A stretch of 64,000 nucleotides of DNA from Desulfovibrio porci (GTDB lineage Bacteria; Desulfobacterota; Desulfovibrionia; Desulfovibrionales; Desulfovibrionaceae): the NCBI RefSeq assembly GCF_009696265.1, contig NZ_VUMH01000013.1:1-64000 (forward strand), read 5' to 3'. Below are positions 26,214 to 34,323 of this stretch, piece by piece. Each line of letters begins with the position of its first letter. The first letter of the stretch is position 1. The notes under the pieces were generated by a model. The model made no database searches. It had not been told where the DNA came from and was given only the letters and a program-made list of their open reading frames with translations. The translations under genes and the position numbers were made by a program.

Positions 26214-27467
26214 ATGCTTATGTTCCGCAAAAACATATGGTGTGGAAAATTGCTGGCGATTTTCATGCTGACGGCCTGTTTGTTGGCGAGTGCGCCCGCC
26301 GGGGCCGCCATGCAGTCCGGAGAGCCGACGCAAGGCAGCCTGATGGAGGCCGCCCCACCGTCCGCGGCCGGAGCCGGAACCGTCAAGCCAACCTCCATGC
26401 CGACGCAGGCCGACACTGCCGACCGTCTCAAAACGGCCATTGCCTCGGCCACAGCCGCAGGCAAGATTGACTCCTCCGCCGCCACCGGCTTTCTGGGCAT
26501 TCCCGGCGCGCCCAACGTCAATATGGTTCTGGCCTTCTGCTGGGCCGTTTGGGTGGGCTGGATATTCTCCAGCGTGGGAGCGTTCGGCGGCGTCATGGCC
26601 TCTGTGGGGCATATCAGCGTGTTCGGCCTGGGCGAGTACGCGGCCTCCTTCGGCAAGGGCACGCCCATGAACAAGCTGGTTACGGACTCCATTCGCGTGT
26701 CCAACCAGTGGCTGGTGGGCACCTCGTCTCTGATATCTTCTTTCAAGTACTGGACGCTGGGGCGCATCGTGCTGCCGCTGGGCATCGCCCTGGGCACGGG
26801 TTCGCTGGTAGGCTCCATTCTCACGCCCATTCTGACCCAGGGCAAGATCTCTTTCCGGGATTATGTGGGTTATTTCGGCGTGTTTGTGCTGGGCCTTGGC
26901 TGTTACCTGCTCTATGAAACCTCCCCGGCCGCCCGCGCCAAGAAGAAAAAAGCGGCAGCCGCGGCCAAAGCCTTTGAGGAGGCCAGCAAGAACCACGCCG
27001 GCAATGCCGCCGCGGGCACGCGCGTGACCATCGTCAGCGTCGGACTCAAGCGCGTGGTCTTTACCTTCTGCGGAGTGGAATTTTCCTTTAATCCCTACAT
27101 GCCGGTGCTGGGCGGCTTCGTGGTGGCGGCCGTGGCATCTTTCCTGGGCGTGGGCGGCGGTTTTCTGCTGGTTCCTCTGTTGACCAGCATCGCCCAGTTG
27201 CCCATGTATCTGGCGGCGGGCACTTCGGCTTTCGCCGTGCTGGTGGGCATGGTGACCTCCATCAGCACCTTCATGTTCGGCGGCACACCCGTGTACTGGC
27301 CCCTCATCGGCCTGGAGTTGGTGGGAATTGTCATCGGTTCCTGGGTGGGCCCCATCACGGCAAAATATCTGCCTGACATCTGGTTGAAGCGCCTTTTCAT
27401 CCTGGTGGCTTTTATCGTGGGCATCAATTACGTGCTGCGCGGTTTCTTCGGCGTGCGACTCTGGTAA
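26214..27467 (+). CDS. TauE/SafE-type permease, long form with extra N-terminal region
   Basis: 417-residue inner-membrane protein. A hydrophobic segment (about 8-28, ending APAGAAM) looks like a signal peptide or first helix, followed by an Ala/Thr/Pro-rich region (30-95). TauE half-repeats start NMVLAFCWAVWVGWIFSSVG and, much later, GGFVVAAVASFLGVGGGFLL. Between them is a Lys/Ala-rich cytoplasmic loop (KKKKAAAAAKAFEEASKN). The start choice among 26211, 26214 and 26220 rests on AGGTGA at 26203-26208; 26214 gives the best spacing. It is coupled to the DUF169 gene upstream. The substrate is unknown; family members move sulfite, sulfonates or related anions. Confidence 0.82.
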   Translation: MLMFRKNIWCGKLLAIFMLTACLLASAPAGAAMQSGEPTQGSLMEAAPPSAAGAGTVKPTSMPTQADTADRLKTAIASATAAGKIDSSAATGFLGIPGAPNVNMVLAFCWAVWVGWIFSSVGAFGGVMASVGHISVFGLGEYAASFGKGTPMNKLVTDSIRVSNQWLVGTSSLISSFKYWTLGRIVLPLGIALGTGSLVGSILTPILTQGKISFRDYVGYFGVFVLGLGCYLLYETSPAARAKKKKAAAAAKAFEEASKNHAGNAAAGTRVTIVSVGLKRVVFTFCGVEFSFNPYMPVLGGFVVAAVASFLGVGGGFLLVPLLTSIAQLPMYLAAGTSAFAVLVGMVTSISTFMFGGTPVYWPLIGLELVGIVIGSWVGPITAKYLPDIWLKRLFILVAFIVGINYVLRGFFGVRLW

Positions 27468-27486
27468 CGTCGCAGTGAAAGGACAA

Positions 27487-27509
27487 CCCGGACCGCCGTG
27501 CGGTCCGGG
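27487..27509. other. Perfect hairpin between the permease and the next membrane protein gene
   Basis: CCCGGACCG-CCGTG-CGGTCCGGG, a 9-bp perfect stem 19 bases after the permease stop codon and 10 bases before the next ATG. There is no U tract. It could lower translation or partly stop transcription of the downstream gene. Confidence 0.65.
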
Positions 27510-27519
27510 CCTCGTCATC

Positions 27520-28083
27520 ATGGATTTCACCTCACTTGTCCCTCCCTGGCTTGACGCCTTGCTGATCGCGCCCTTCCGCTGGCCAGCGGAACCTCATGCC
27601 GGTCTCTGGCTGGGTGCCGGATGTCTGGCTGGCCTCTGCCTATTGCTGGGGGAGCTGACGTCATCCCTGCTGTTCTGGCTGCAACGCCGCCGCCTGCTGG
27701 CCATGCAGGACAATCTGCTGCATTACCACAATCTCTCTGTGGACGCGCTCCATGCCGGGGACAAGACCGCTTACCTCGCCGCCAACAAGCTGGCCCATGA
27801 GGATTTCGGCCGCAACTTTTTCGCCCAGGCCGCCGTGGGCATGTCCGGCCTCTGGCCACTGCCCTTTGCTCTGGCCTGGATGTCCCTGCGCTTTGAGGGC
27901 ATTACCTTGTATCATATCCCGGGCACGGATATGCACGCGAGTTATGTTTTTGTGCTCCTGTCCTGCTATCTGCTTTTGCATCTGATCTTCGCCCGCTGCA
28001 GAAAACATCTCCCCTTTTTCTCTTACATTGAGGGCATCAAGCGTCAGGCTCGTGAAAGGCGCGGCACTGCCCGGCATTTCTGA
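27520..28083 (+). CDS. Membrane protein of unknown function, three predicted helices
   Basis: 187 residues from the ATG at 27520. A GTG at 27475 would add 15 residues but would run through the hairpin. Helix 1 is near 28-50 (LGAGCLAGLCLLLGELTSSL). A cytoplasmic, mostly helical stretch with basic start (QRRRLLAMQDNLLHYHN) covers about 55-108. Helix 2 is near 110-130 and helix 3 near 145-165 (YVFVLLSCYLLLHLIF), with a basic tail. This layout resembles DUF106/EMC3-like members of the YidC superfamily, but I cannot confirm it by motif. It follows the DUF169-TauE pair. The ribosome site is weak, so the start is uncertain. Confidence 0.65.
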   Translation: MDFTSLVPPWLDALLIAPFRWPAEPHAGLWLGAGCLAGLCLLLGELTSSLLFWLQRRRLLAMQDNLLHYHNLSVDALHAGDKTAYLAANKLAHEDFGRNFFAQAAVGMSGLWPLPFALAWMSLRFEGITLYHIPGTDMHASYVFVLLSCYLLLHLIFARCRKHLPFFSYIEGIKRQARERRGTARHF

Positions 28084-28314
28084 AGACGCGTTTGCCGTTT
28101 CTCCTTTTTGTTTGCGGTTCTTCGTCAACTCCCTTTCTGGTCCAGATAGAGCTCTGAGCTTTACCATATGGCATTATACCGGTAACCAGAAAGTTTTTAC
28201 ATGAGTCAGCCCTGCTCAGGCGCGGCCGGGCGCTTGCGGCCCGAACCGCCTCGGGCTACACTAGTCCCCCACGCGGCCGTGGGCCGCGCACAGACAGCAA
28301 CCCAAGGATTCCCC

Positions 28315-29295
28315 ATGAAAATAGTCATTCTCGACGGCGCCATACTTAATCCCGGCGATGTGGACTGGGGTCCCATCGAAGCGCTGGGCGACGTGATCGT
28401 GTACGACGAAACGAGCAAGGAACAACTGGCGGAACGGGCCAGGGGCGCCGATGTGCTGCTGGCCAACAAGACCTGCCTGCGCCGCGACGATCTTCCGGCG
28501 CTGGAGGACGCGCGCATGGTGGGCGTGCTGGCCACGGGGTACAATACCGTGGATGTGGATGCCTTTGCCGAACGCCGGATCCCGGTCTGCAACGTGGTGG
28601 CTTACGGCGTGGACGACGTGGCCCAGCATGCCATGGCCCTTTTGCTGGAGCTCTGCCGCCATACCAGCCGGCATACCGAAAGCGTCAAAGCCGGGGACTG
28701 GGAACGGGCCGAGCAATGGTGCTACTGGAAAAGCACTCCACTCTGCCTGGAAGGCCTGACCATGGGGATCATCGGCTTCGGCTCCATCGGACGCCGGATG
28801 GGCGAACTGGCCCACGCATTCGGCATGAGCGTGCTGGCCCATTGCCGCACGCCCAAAAATCCGCCGGCCTACAGTCCCTTCGCCTTTGCCTCCCTGGACC
28901 AGATTTTCGCGGGTTCGGACGTTATTTCCCTGCACTGCCCGCTCACGCCCCAGACCCACCACCTGATCAACGCCAAAAGCCTGGCCAAAATGCGTAACGG
29001 AAGCATCGTTCTGAACACGGCGCGCGGCCCGCTGGTGGACGAGGCGGCGGCGGCCGAAGCTCTGAAGAGCGGGAAATTGCGCGGCCTCGGCACGGACGTG
29101 CTCTCCCAGGAACCGCCCAGCCGGGACAATCCCCTGCTCAGCGCGCCCAATACCCTGATCACCCCGCATATCGCCTGGGCCACGGTCAAAGCCCGCCAGA
29201 ACATTATCAATCTCACGGCTGAAAATATCCGCCGCTGGCAAGAGGGCCATCCAATCAACGTGGTCAACGGGGTGAGCGGCACAGCTGCACAGTGA
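28315..29295 (+). CDS. D-2-hydroxyacid dehydrogenase (hydroxypyruvate reductase/glycerate dehydrogenase type)
   Basis: 326-residue NAD(P)-dependent oxidoreductase that interconverts 2-oxoacids and D-2-hydroxyacids. The nucleotide site is GIIGFGSIGRRMGELA (about 150-165). The catalytic Arg is in NTARGPLVDE, the Glu in LSQEPPSRDN and the His in TPHIAWAT, with the HIAW form usual for hydroxypyruvate reductases. The start follows AAGGATTCCCC. The upstream gap of 231 bases holds an inverted repeat CTTTCTGGT/ACCAGAAAG (near 28132 and 28185) followed by TTTTT, which may be a long-loop terminator for the previous gene. An amidohydrolase gene follows after 203 bases. Exact substrate (glycerate, hydroxypyruvate or lactate) is not determined. 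Confidence 0.9.
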   Translation: MKIVILDGAILNPGDVDWGPIEALGDVIVYDETSKEQLAERARGADVLLANKTCLRRDDLPALEDARMVGVLATGYNTVDVDAFAERRIPVCNVVAYGVDDVAQHAMALLLELCRHTSRHTESVKAGDWERAEQWCYWKSTPLCLEGLTMGIIGFGSIGRRMGELAHAFGMSVLAHCRTPKNPPAYSPFAFASLDQIFAGSDVISLHCPLTPQTHHLINAKSLAKMRNGSIVLNTARGPLVDEAAAAEALKSGKLRGLGTDVLSQEPPSRDNPLLSAPNTLITPHIAWATVKARQNIINLTAENIRRWQEGHPINVVNGVSGTAAQ

Positions 29296-29498
29296 CGGCG
29301 GGCAAGCGTTCCGGGGCTTACTGCAACCGTTGTCGCGCAGCGGTCTGAGCCGTTCATGGCGAAACCGGGTCGTCCCGCCGCGCTGCGGGCACGGCGGCCT
29401 CGGGGCCATTCGCCCGCAACGTATTGCCACGAACCGCGCGCAGGCGTTTTTGCCCGCCGCAAGCAAGATTTCAAGCGTTACATTTCGCAGGGCCGACC

Positions 29499-30314
29499 AT
29501 GTTCATCGACATCCATACCCACGCCTTTCATCCCAAGATCGCCCACAAGGCCGTCGATCACCTCAACAACTTCTACACCGTCGCCTGCGCCGGCGACGGT
29601 ACCATAGACCATCTGCTGGTCCGCGAAAAACACGCGGGCGTGGACAAATGCGTGGTGCTCTGCGCCGCCACGGCCCCGGCCCAGGTGATTCCGGCCAATA
29701 ATTACGCCATAAGCCTGCAAAAAAAACATGCCGAGGTCATTGGTTTCGGCACCCTGCACCCCGGCTACGCCAACTGGGAGGCGGAACTCAAACGGATCAA
29801 GGCGGCAGGCCTGCGCGGCCTCAAACTGCACCCCGACTTCCAGGGCTTCTGGCTCGACGACGCACGCCTGCTGCCGATTTTCGAGGCGGCCCAGAAGGAT
29901 TTTATTTTTGAAATTCACATCGGCGACAAGACCAGCCCGGAGAAAAATCCCTCCTGCCCCTACAAGCTGGCCGCCATTCTAGACGCGTTTCCGGGCCTGA
30001 CGGTCATCGCGGCCCACCTGGGCGGCTACCGCATGTGGGACCACGCCCTCAAAGCCTTGGGCGGACGGCGGCGCGAAAACCTCTGGTTTGACACCTCCAG
30101 CGTCACGCCCTTTGTGACGCACGGGGAACTGCGCGCCCTGCTGGACGCCTTTCCCCGTGAACGCCTGCTTTTCGGCACAGACTGGCCGCTGTATGACCCC
30201 GAGGAAGAACTGGAACGCCTGCAACGCATGGCCGGACTGAGCGATGCGCAACTGGAAGCCGTGCTGAGCAATGCCGAACGGCTTTTCGCGGCCCAAGGCC
30301 CGGCTCTGGCCTGA
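29499..30314 (+). CDS. Amidohydrolase-family (TIM-barrel) protein
   Basis: 271-residue cytoplasmic protein of the amidohydrolase_2 (decarboxylase/hydrolase) family. The metal motif is F-I-D-I-H-T-H (His6, His8). GLKLHPDFQGF is at about 110-120, a metal His lies in FEIHIGDK, a second in AAHLGGYRMWDHA, and the terminal Asp in LLFGTDWPLYDPEEEL. These are the five usual ligand positions, so an active metal enzyme is likely. The substrate cannot be read from sequence; relatives hydrolyse lactones or decarboxylate aromatic and 2-oxo acids. The start at 29499 follows GCAGGGCCGACC, a modest ribosome site. It is followed by the SRP RNA gene. Confidence 0.85.
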   Translation: MFIDIHTHAFHPKIAHKAVDHLNNFYTVACAGDGTIDHLLVREKHAGVDKCVVLCAATAPAQVIPANNYAISLQKKHAEVIGFGTLHPGYANWEAELKRIKAAGLRGLKLHPDFQGFWLDDARLLPIFEAAQKDFIFEIHIGDKTSPEKNPSCPYKLAAILDAFPGLTVIAAHLGGYRMWDHALKALGGRRRENLWFDTSSVTPFVTHGELRALLDAFPRERLLFGTDWPLYDPEEELERLQRMAGLSDAQLEAVLSNAERLFAAQGPALA

Positions 30315-30396
30315 ACCGGCATACGGCCGCGCCATTTCTCGGCGTTTACGGCAGCTGACGGCTCTTTTTCCAAAGAACCCGCCGGGCGGAGCGCGA

Positions 30397-30425
30397 TTGA
30401 CAGCCCCTCCCTTTGCGGGTAAAGC
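30397..30425 (+). promoter_or_regulatory. Promoter of the SRP RNA gene
   Basis: TTGACA (30397-30402), a 17-base spacer and TAAAGC (30420-30425), about ten bases before the predicted 5' end of the SRP RNA. Confidence 0.6.
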
Positions 30426-30434
30426 ATTGCTCAA

Positions 30435-30511
30435 GCCGGACGGCGGCAACACTGCCAACCCCGTCAGGTCCGAAAGGAAGCAGCGGTAACAGACGTTGCC
30501 GGGTGTCCGGC
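30435..30511 (+). ncRNA. ffs: Signal recognition particle RNA, small bacterial (4.5S) type
   Basis: It contains the near-universal SRP core: GTCAGGTCCGAAAGGAAGCA on the 5' side of the apical loop, then GCGGTAACAG. The ends pair: GCCGGAC (30435-30441) with GTCCGGC (30505-30511), and GGCAAC with GTTGCC further in, giving a single long hairpin. The variant tetraloop is G-A-A-A within TCC-GAAA-GGA. It binds Ffh (SRP54) and guides membrane proteins to the Sec translocon. It is flanked by its own promoter and a strong terminator. The exact 5' and 3' ends may be a few bases further out. Confidence 0.93.
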
Positions 30512-30515
30512 CCAC

Positions 30516-30551
30516 AAAAAACGCGACAAAGTCAACTTTGTCGCGTTTTTT
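30516..30551 (+). terminator. Rho-independent terminator of the SRP RNA gene
   Basis: CGCGACAAAG-TCAA-CTTTGTCGCG, a 10-bp perfect stem preceded by AAAAAA and followed by TTTTTT. It would work on both strands. Confidence 0.93.
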
Positions 30552-30559
30552 GCGTTCAC

Positions 30560-30703
30560 TAGAAAATTTTGCTTTTAAATTGCCCGGTCCGCTGCAAGAG
30601 CAGCCGCTCGCCACGAAGGCGCGTCATTTCTTTGTGTTGTTAAGCGCCGAAGCGGGCGTCTTCAAACGGTAACAATGTAACCTCTTAACATTAATTCGCT
30701 CCA
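30560..30703 (+). repeat. Dispersed composite repeat, copy R3
   Basis: Order: TAGAAAATTTTGCTTTTAAA module, a spacer with CTCGCCACGAAGG (shared with R2), the block GTTGTTAAGCGCCGAAGCGG followed by GCGTCTTCAAAC, an imperfect palindrome around AATGTAACCTCTTAACATT, and the end TTAATTCGCTCC. It lies between the SRP RNA terminator and the 3' end of the convergent gntR-type gene. Confidence 0.68.
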
Positions 30704-30751
30704 GGCGTGCTTCGCCGCGCCATGGCGCGGCGGGCTCAACGCCACAAGCCC

Positions 30752-31615
30752 CTACCCCGGCGCACGCTCCGGCGCGCCGAACTTCAGGGGCGGAAATTCC
30801 TGCTCGTCCGGCTGAGACGGCGACGCCGGATCCAGGGGGGCAAAATCCTCGCCGCCTTCCCCGGCCGCCCGCGCGGCCATCAGGTCCACCAGGTAAATGC
30901 CGCGCATCTCTTCCAGATGCAAGCGCATGGCCTGCTCGGCCAGATCCGGATTCCGTTCTTTCAACGCCTCAAGCACGGCCACATGCGCGGTGTACGAACG
31001 TTCGCTCTGCCGCCGCACCTGCATGGAAGCATACAGGGGCGTAATCAGCCAGCCCCCGAAGCCCTCAGCCAGCAGCCCGAGAAAAGGATTACCCATAAAT
31101 TCCACCAGAGCGCGATGAAAGGCGATATCCGCCTCGGCAAAGGAACGGATCTCCGACCTGTCCAGAAAGTTCCGCTGATTGACGAGGATGTCCCGCAGCG
31201 ACCTTAACTGGTCGTCCGTCACCTGCCGGGCCAGTTGCCGGGCCACGGAAGTTTCGAAAAAAAGGCGCAGGTCATGGAGCTGCCGCCAGCCGTCCGGCGA
31301 ACTGGAATAAATCTGCAACGTGGCGCGCATTTCGCCCAGCAGGGGCTTGAGCGTAAGCTTGCAGACCCGGGCGCGCATGCCGGGCGAAATTTCGATCAGA
31401 CCCATGCGCCCCAAAGCGGACAGGGCCTCGCGCACTGCGGGCCGCCCTACGCCGAACTCCTCCATGAGCTCCCGCTCGGAGGGCAGCTTCTGGCCCTCCT
31501 GGTAAACCCCGGCCCGGATATCCTCCAGAAGACAGGTCAATACCTCGGTATGCACACGCGGACGCTGAATATTGCGCCGTCTGTTCCCAAGTATTTCTGT
31601 ATAGTTGTTTTTCAT
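30752..31615 (-). CDS. GntR/FadR-family transcriptional regulator (FCD domain)
   Basis: 287-residue DNA-binding regulator. The winged helix at about 20-90 has the GntR signature LPSERELMEEFGVGRPAVRE, and the helical FCD ligand domain (about 105-235) has family-type metal/ligand residues (ADIAFHRALVEF, YTAHVAVLEAL). FCD regulators usually sense organic acids such as lactate, pyruvate or fatty acyl groups (known of the family). It is divergent from the citE-malic enzyme-oxidase-citDEF cluster, with a 385-base shared upstream region, and is its likely regulator (inference). A Pro/Glu-rich tail follows the FCD domain. GTTGGTAAGG and TTGGTATGAC near its start could be operator half-sites, but no clear dyad was found. 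Confidence 0.9.
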   Translation of the reverse strand: MKNNYTEILGNRRRNIQRPRVHTEVLTCLLEDIRAGVYQEGQKLPSERELMEEFGVGRPAVREALSALGRMGLIEISPGMRARVCKLTLKPLLGEMRATLQIYSSSPDGWRQLHDLRLFFETSVARQLARQVTDDQLRSLRDILVNQRNFLDRSEIRSFAEADIAFHRALVEFMGNPFLGLLAEGFGGWLITPLYASMQVRRQSERSYTAHVAVLEALKERNPDLAEQAMRLHLEEMRGIYLVDLMAARAAGEGGEDFAPLDPASPSQPDEQEFPPLKFGAPERAPG

Positions 31616-31766
31616 GCGTATCGTTGGTAAGGTGTGAACAATTGGTGAAAAAAACTATGCCGGCGGGCTTAGTGTGCCCGGCTGGCACGGTTTTGTAAAC
31701 CCGGCTGAACAAATTCGCAAAAAGGCAAAAGGCCAAAGTTTCTTTGTCCTTTTTTGGTATGACATG

Positions 31767-31795
31767 TTGACTTGTTAATAGCAATGACCTATTCA
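31767..31795 (+). promoter_or_regulatory. Possible promoter of the citE-malic enzyme cluster
   Basis: TTGACT (31767-31772), a 17-base spacer, TATTCA (31790-31795). If used, the transcript would carry an untranslated leader of about 200 bases before citE. No sigma-54 site was found here. The rest of the 385-base region has no gene. Confidence 0.4.
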
Positions 31796-32000
31796 GAATG
31801 AAACGGCAAAAAGCAGCGCGGTCCGGCCACAAACCGGGCAGGCGGGCATGGCGCAGACGGTTTTGCGCGGCCCGGGCCCCCAAAGGGACCGATCCGCCCC
31901 GGAGTACTCCCGAGAGTGAGGAATGCGCGCCGGAACAAATGTCGCTTGATTGACGTGGCAGAGGTTTTTTCAGACGACTTTTATCCACAGGAGTCTTCAC

Positions 32001-32894
32001 ATGGCTGTTATGCGTTCTATCTTTTATGTGCCCGGCAACAATCCCAAATTTATTGACAAAGCCCCCAGCATCCCGGCCGACATCATCACGCTCGACCTGG
32101 AAGACGCCGTCCCCCCGTCCGAAAAGGAAAACGCCCGTCGGATGATCGTCGAAAACATGAACAAGATCGCCAAGGAAAGCGTGAGCGGCGCTGAAATCTA
32201 TGTGCGCATCAACAATTGGGAAACCGAAATGACCAATGACGACCTTGAAGCCGTGGTGCAGCCCGGCCTCAACGGCGTCACCCTGGCCAAAACCGGTCAT
32301 CCCGACGACGTGAAACGTCTGGCCTGGAAGCTGGAAGAACTGGAACGCCGCCGCGGCATGGAAATCGGCTCGGTGAAGATCTCCATGCTGCTCGAAACCG
32401 CCAAGGGCATCATGAACGCCTATGAGTGCTGCATGGCCAGCCCGCGCAACGTCAACGCCATCTTCGGCGCCGTGGACTACTGCCGCGACATGCACGTCAA
32501 AATCACCAACGAAGCCGTGGAGCAGCTCTGGGGCCGCGCCAAGGTCGCCATCGCCTGCCGCGCCTCCGGCCTTGTGGCCATTGACGCCCCCTTCGTCTCC
32601 TTCCAGGATACCGAAGCTTTCGAGCGCAACGTGCGCGACGGCCTGCAGATGGGCTACGGCGGCCGCATGATCATCCATCCCAGCCAGGTGGAGCCCTCCA
32701 ACCGCCTGTACGCCCCCGACCCGGCCGATGTGGAATGGGCTCGCGGCGTGGTGAAGGTGTTTGAGGAAGAAGGCCTCGCCAAGGGCAAGGCCGCCGTGTC
32801 CTACCTGGGCAAGATGGTTGACACGCCCGTGTACGACAACGCTCGCGACATTCTGGCCGCCCAGGCTGAAATCGACGCCAAGAACAACAAATAA
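32001..32894 (+). CDS. citE: CitE-type citrate lyase beta subunit (HpcH/HpaI-citrate lyase family)
   Basis: 297-residue lyase of the CitE family: in the citrate lyase complex it cleaves the citryl-acyl carrier to oxaloacetate and acetyl-carrier. Full-length motifs are present: IFYVPGNNPKF at the start, TLDLEDAVPPSEKE, the glutamate in LLETAKGIMNA and GAVDYCRDMHV. The start at 32001 follows ACAGGAGTCTTCAC. It is the first gene of the cluster, separated by two hairpins from the malic enzyme gene and far from citD and citF (37311, 38503). It may be the active beta subunit, as the second CitE-like protein lacks key residues. A separate role as a malyl- or citramalyl-CoA lyase cannot be excluded. 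Confidence 0.85.
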   Translation: MAVMRSIFYVPGNNPKFIDKAPSIPADIITLDLEDAVPPSEKENARRMIVENMNKIAKESVSGAEIYVRINNWETEMTNDDLEAVVQPGLNGVTLAKTGHPDDVKRLAWKLEELERRRGMEIGSVKISMLLETAKGIMNAYECCMASPRNVNAIFGAVDYCRDMHVKITNEAVEQLWGRAKVAIACRASGLVAIDAPFVSFQDTEAFERNVRDGLQMGYGGRMIIHPSQVEPSNRLYAPDPADVEWARGVVKVFEEEGLAKGKAAVSYLGKMVDTPVYDNARDILAAQAEIDAKNNK

Positions 32895-32940
32895 AGCGGC
32901 CTTGCCGCTTTGGGTTCCGGGCGGCGCGCGCCCGGAACCC
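32894..32940 (+). other. Tandem hairpins between citE and the malic enzyme gene
   Basis: AAGCGGC-CTT-GCCGCTT (32894-32910) is followed directly by GGGTTCCGGGCG-GCGCG-CGCCCGGAACCC (32912-32940), both perfect. The first begins at the citE stop codon. There is no U tract. They probably stabilise the citE message or partly terminate, so that citE is made in excess over the genes behind. Confidence 0.65.
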
Positions 32941-33018
32941 CCTCAACCGGGGCCGTCTGATGCGCGAATGCACTGCGACATTCCGGCTCCGCCAACCGGA
33001 TGCGTCCAAGGAGAACAC

Positions 33019-34278
33019 ATGTCTCGGATCAAAAATTTGCGTGAAGAAGCCCTGGCCATGCACAAGGATAACCTGGGGAAAATCGAGGTCCGGGTCAAAG
33101 TGCCCGTGCGGGATACCGATGACCTGACGCTGGCCTATTCTCCCGGTGTTGCCGAACCCTGCATGGAAATCAACAAAAACCCCGATATGTTGGACGTCTA
33201 CACCAACCACTCCAACTTCGTCTGCGTGGTTTCCAACGGCACGGCCGTGCTGGGCCTGGGCGACATCGGCCCCGCGGCGGCCATGCCGGTTATGGAAGGC
33301 AAGTCCCTGCTTTTCAAGACCTTCGGCGATGTGGACGCCTTCCCCATTTGCGTCAATACCAAGGACACGCAAAAGATCATCGAGATGATCGAACTCATGG
33401 CCCCCACCTTCGGCGGCGTGAACCTTGAAGACATCAAGGCTCCCGAATGCTTCATCATTGAAGACGGCCTCAAGGAACGCGGCATCTTCAAGGGCGCCAT
33501 TTTCCACGACGACCAGCACGGCACCGCCGTGGTCACCCTGGCGGGCCTGATCAACGCCCTGAAAGTGGTGGGCAAGAAGCTGGAAGACGTCAAGGTGGTC
33601 ACCAGCGGCGCGGGCGCGGCGGGCATCGCCATCATCAAGCTGCTCATGGCCGTGGGCCTCAAAAATGTGATCATGTGCGACTCCAAGGGCGCCATCTGGG
33701 AAGGCCGCCCGGAAGGCATGAATCCCTACAAGGACGAGATCGCCAAGCGCACCAATCCCGGCAAGGTCAAGGGCGGTCTGGCCGAAGCCATCAAGGGCGC
33801 GGACGTCTTCATCGGCGTCTCTGCTCCCGACACCCTGAACGAAGATATGATCCGCAGCATGGCCAAGGATCCCATCGTCTTTGCCCAGGCCAACCCCATT
33901 CCGGAAATCTGGCCCCTGCAGCGCGCCTATGACGCCGGCGCCAAAGTGGTTTCCACCGGCCGTTCCGACTGCCCGAACCAGATCAACAATGTTCTGGCCT
34001 TCCCCGGCATCTTCCGCGGCGCCATCGACGTGCGCGCCACGGACATCAATGACGCCATGAAAATCGCCGCGGCTTACGCCCTGGCCGATCTGGTCAAAGC
34101 CGAGGAACTGGGCCCGCAGATGATCATTCCTTCCACTCTCAACCCCGATGTGGCCCCCATGGTCGCCGCGGCTACGGCCAAGGCCGCCATGGACAGCGGC
34201 ATCGCCCGCGTGAAGATCGACCCCGCTGTTGTGGCGGAAAATTTGCGGAAGCGCCTGGCCAAGCAAGTGCGCGCCTGA
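33019..34278 (+). CDS. NAD(P)-dependent malic enzyme
   Basis: 419-residue enzyme that oxidatively decarboxylates malate to pyruvate and CO2. It shows the short bacterial malic enzyme form without a C-terminal phosphotransacetylase domain. Visible are LAYSPGVAEPC (active Tyr), the Lys in SLLFKTFGDVDAFP, metal-binding Glu/Asp residues in NLEDIKAPE and FHDDQHGTAVV, and the dinucleotide fold VVTSGAGAAGIAIIKLL. CAAGGAGAACAC precedes the ATG. It lies between citE and the lactate oxidase pair. In the cluster it would supply pyruvate from C4 acids formed by citrate cleavage after oxaloacetate reduction (inference). Cofactor preference cannot be read safely. Confidence 0.93.
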   Translation: MSRIKNLREEALAMHKDNLGKIEVRVKVPVRDTDDLTLAYSPGVAEPCMEINKNPDMLDVYTNHSNFVCVVSNGTAVLGLGDIGPAAAMPVMEGKSLLFKTFGDVDAFPICVNTKDTQKIIEMIELMAPTFGGVNLEDIKAPECFIIEDGLKERGIFKGAIFHDDQHGTAVVTLAGLINALKVVGKKLEDVKVVTSGAGAAGIAIIKLLMAVGLKNVIMCDSKGAIWEGRPEGMNPYKDEIAKRTNPGKVKGGLAEAIKGADVFIGVSAPDTLNEDMIRSMAKDPIVFAQANPIPEIWPLQRAYDAGAKVVSTGRSDCPNQINNVLAFPGIFRGAIDVRATDINDAMKIAAAYALADLVKAEELGPQMIIPSTLNPDVAPMVAAATAKAAMDSGIARVKIDPAVVAENLRKRLAKQVRA

Positions 34279-34323
34279 GCATCTCGCTCACAAGAAATCC
34301 TCTAACCCTGTTGGGGAAAATGT

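Noticed and set aside
31950..31995. Sigma-54 promoter upstream of citE (TGGCAGAGGTTTTTTC)
   Set aside because: At the required ten-base distance from GG the sequence is TT, not GC. A sigma-70-like site at 31767 is the better candidate.
32761..33018. N-terminal extension of the malic enzyme upstream of 33019
   Set aside because: The frame is open across the citE 3' end only by overlap in another frame; the ribosome site AAGGAG directly before 33019 and the normal family start settle the question.
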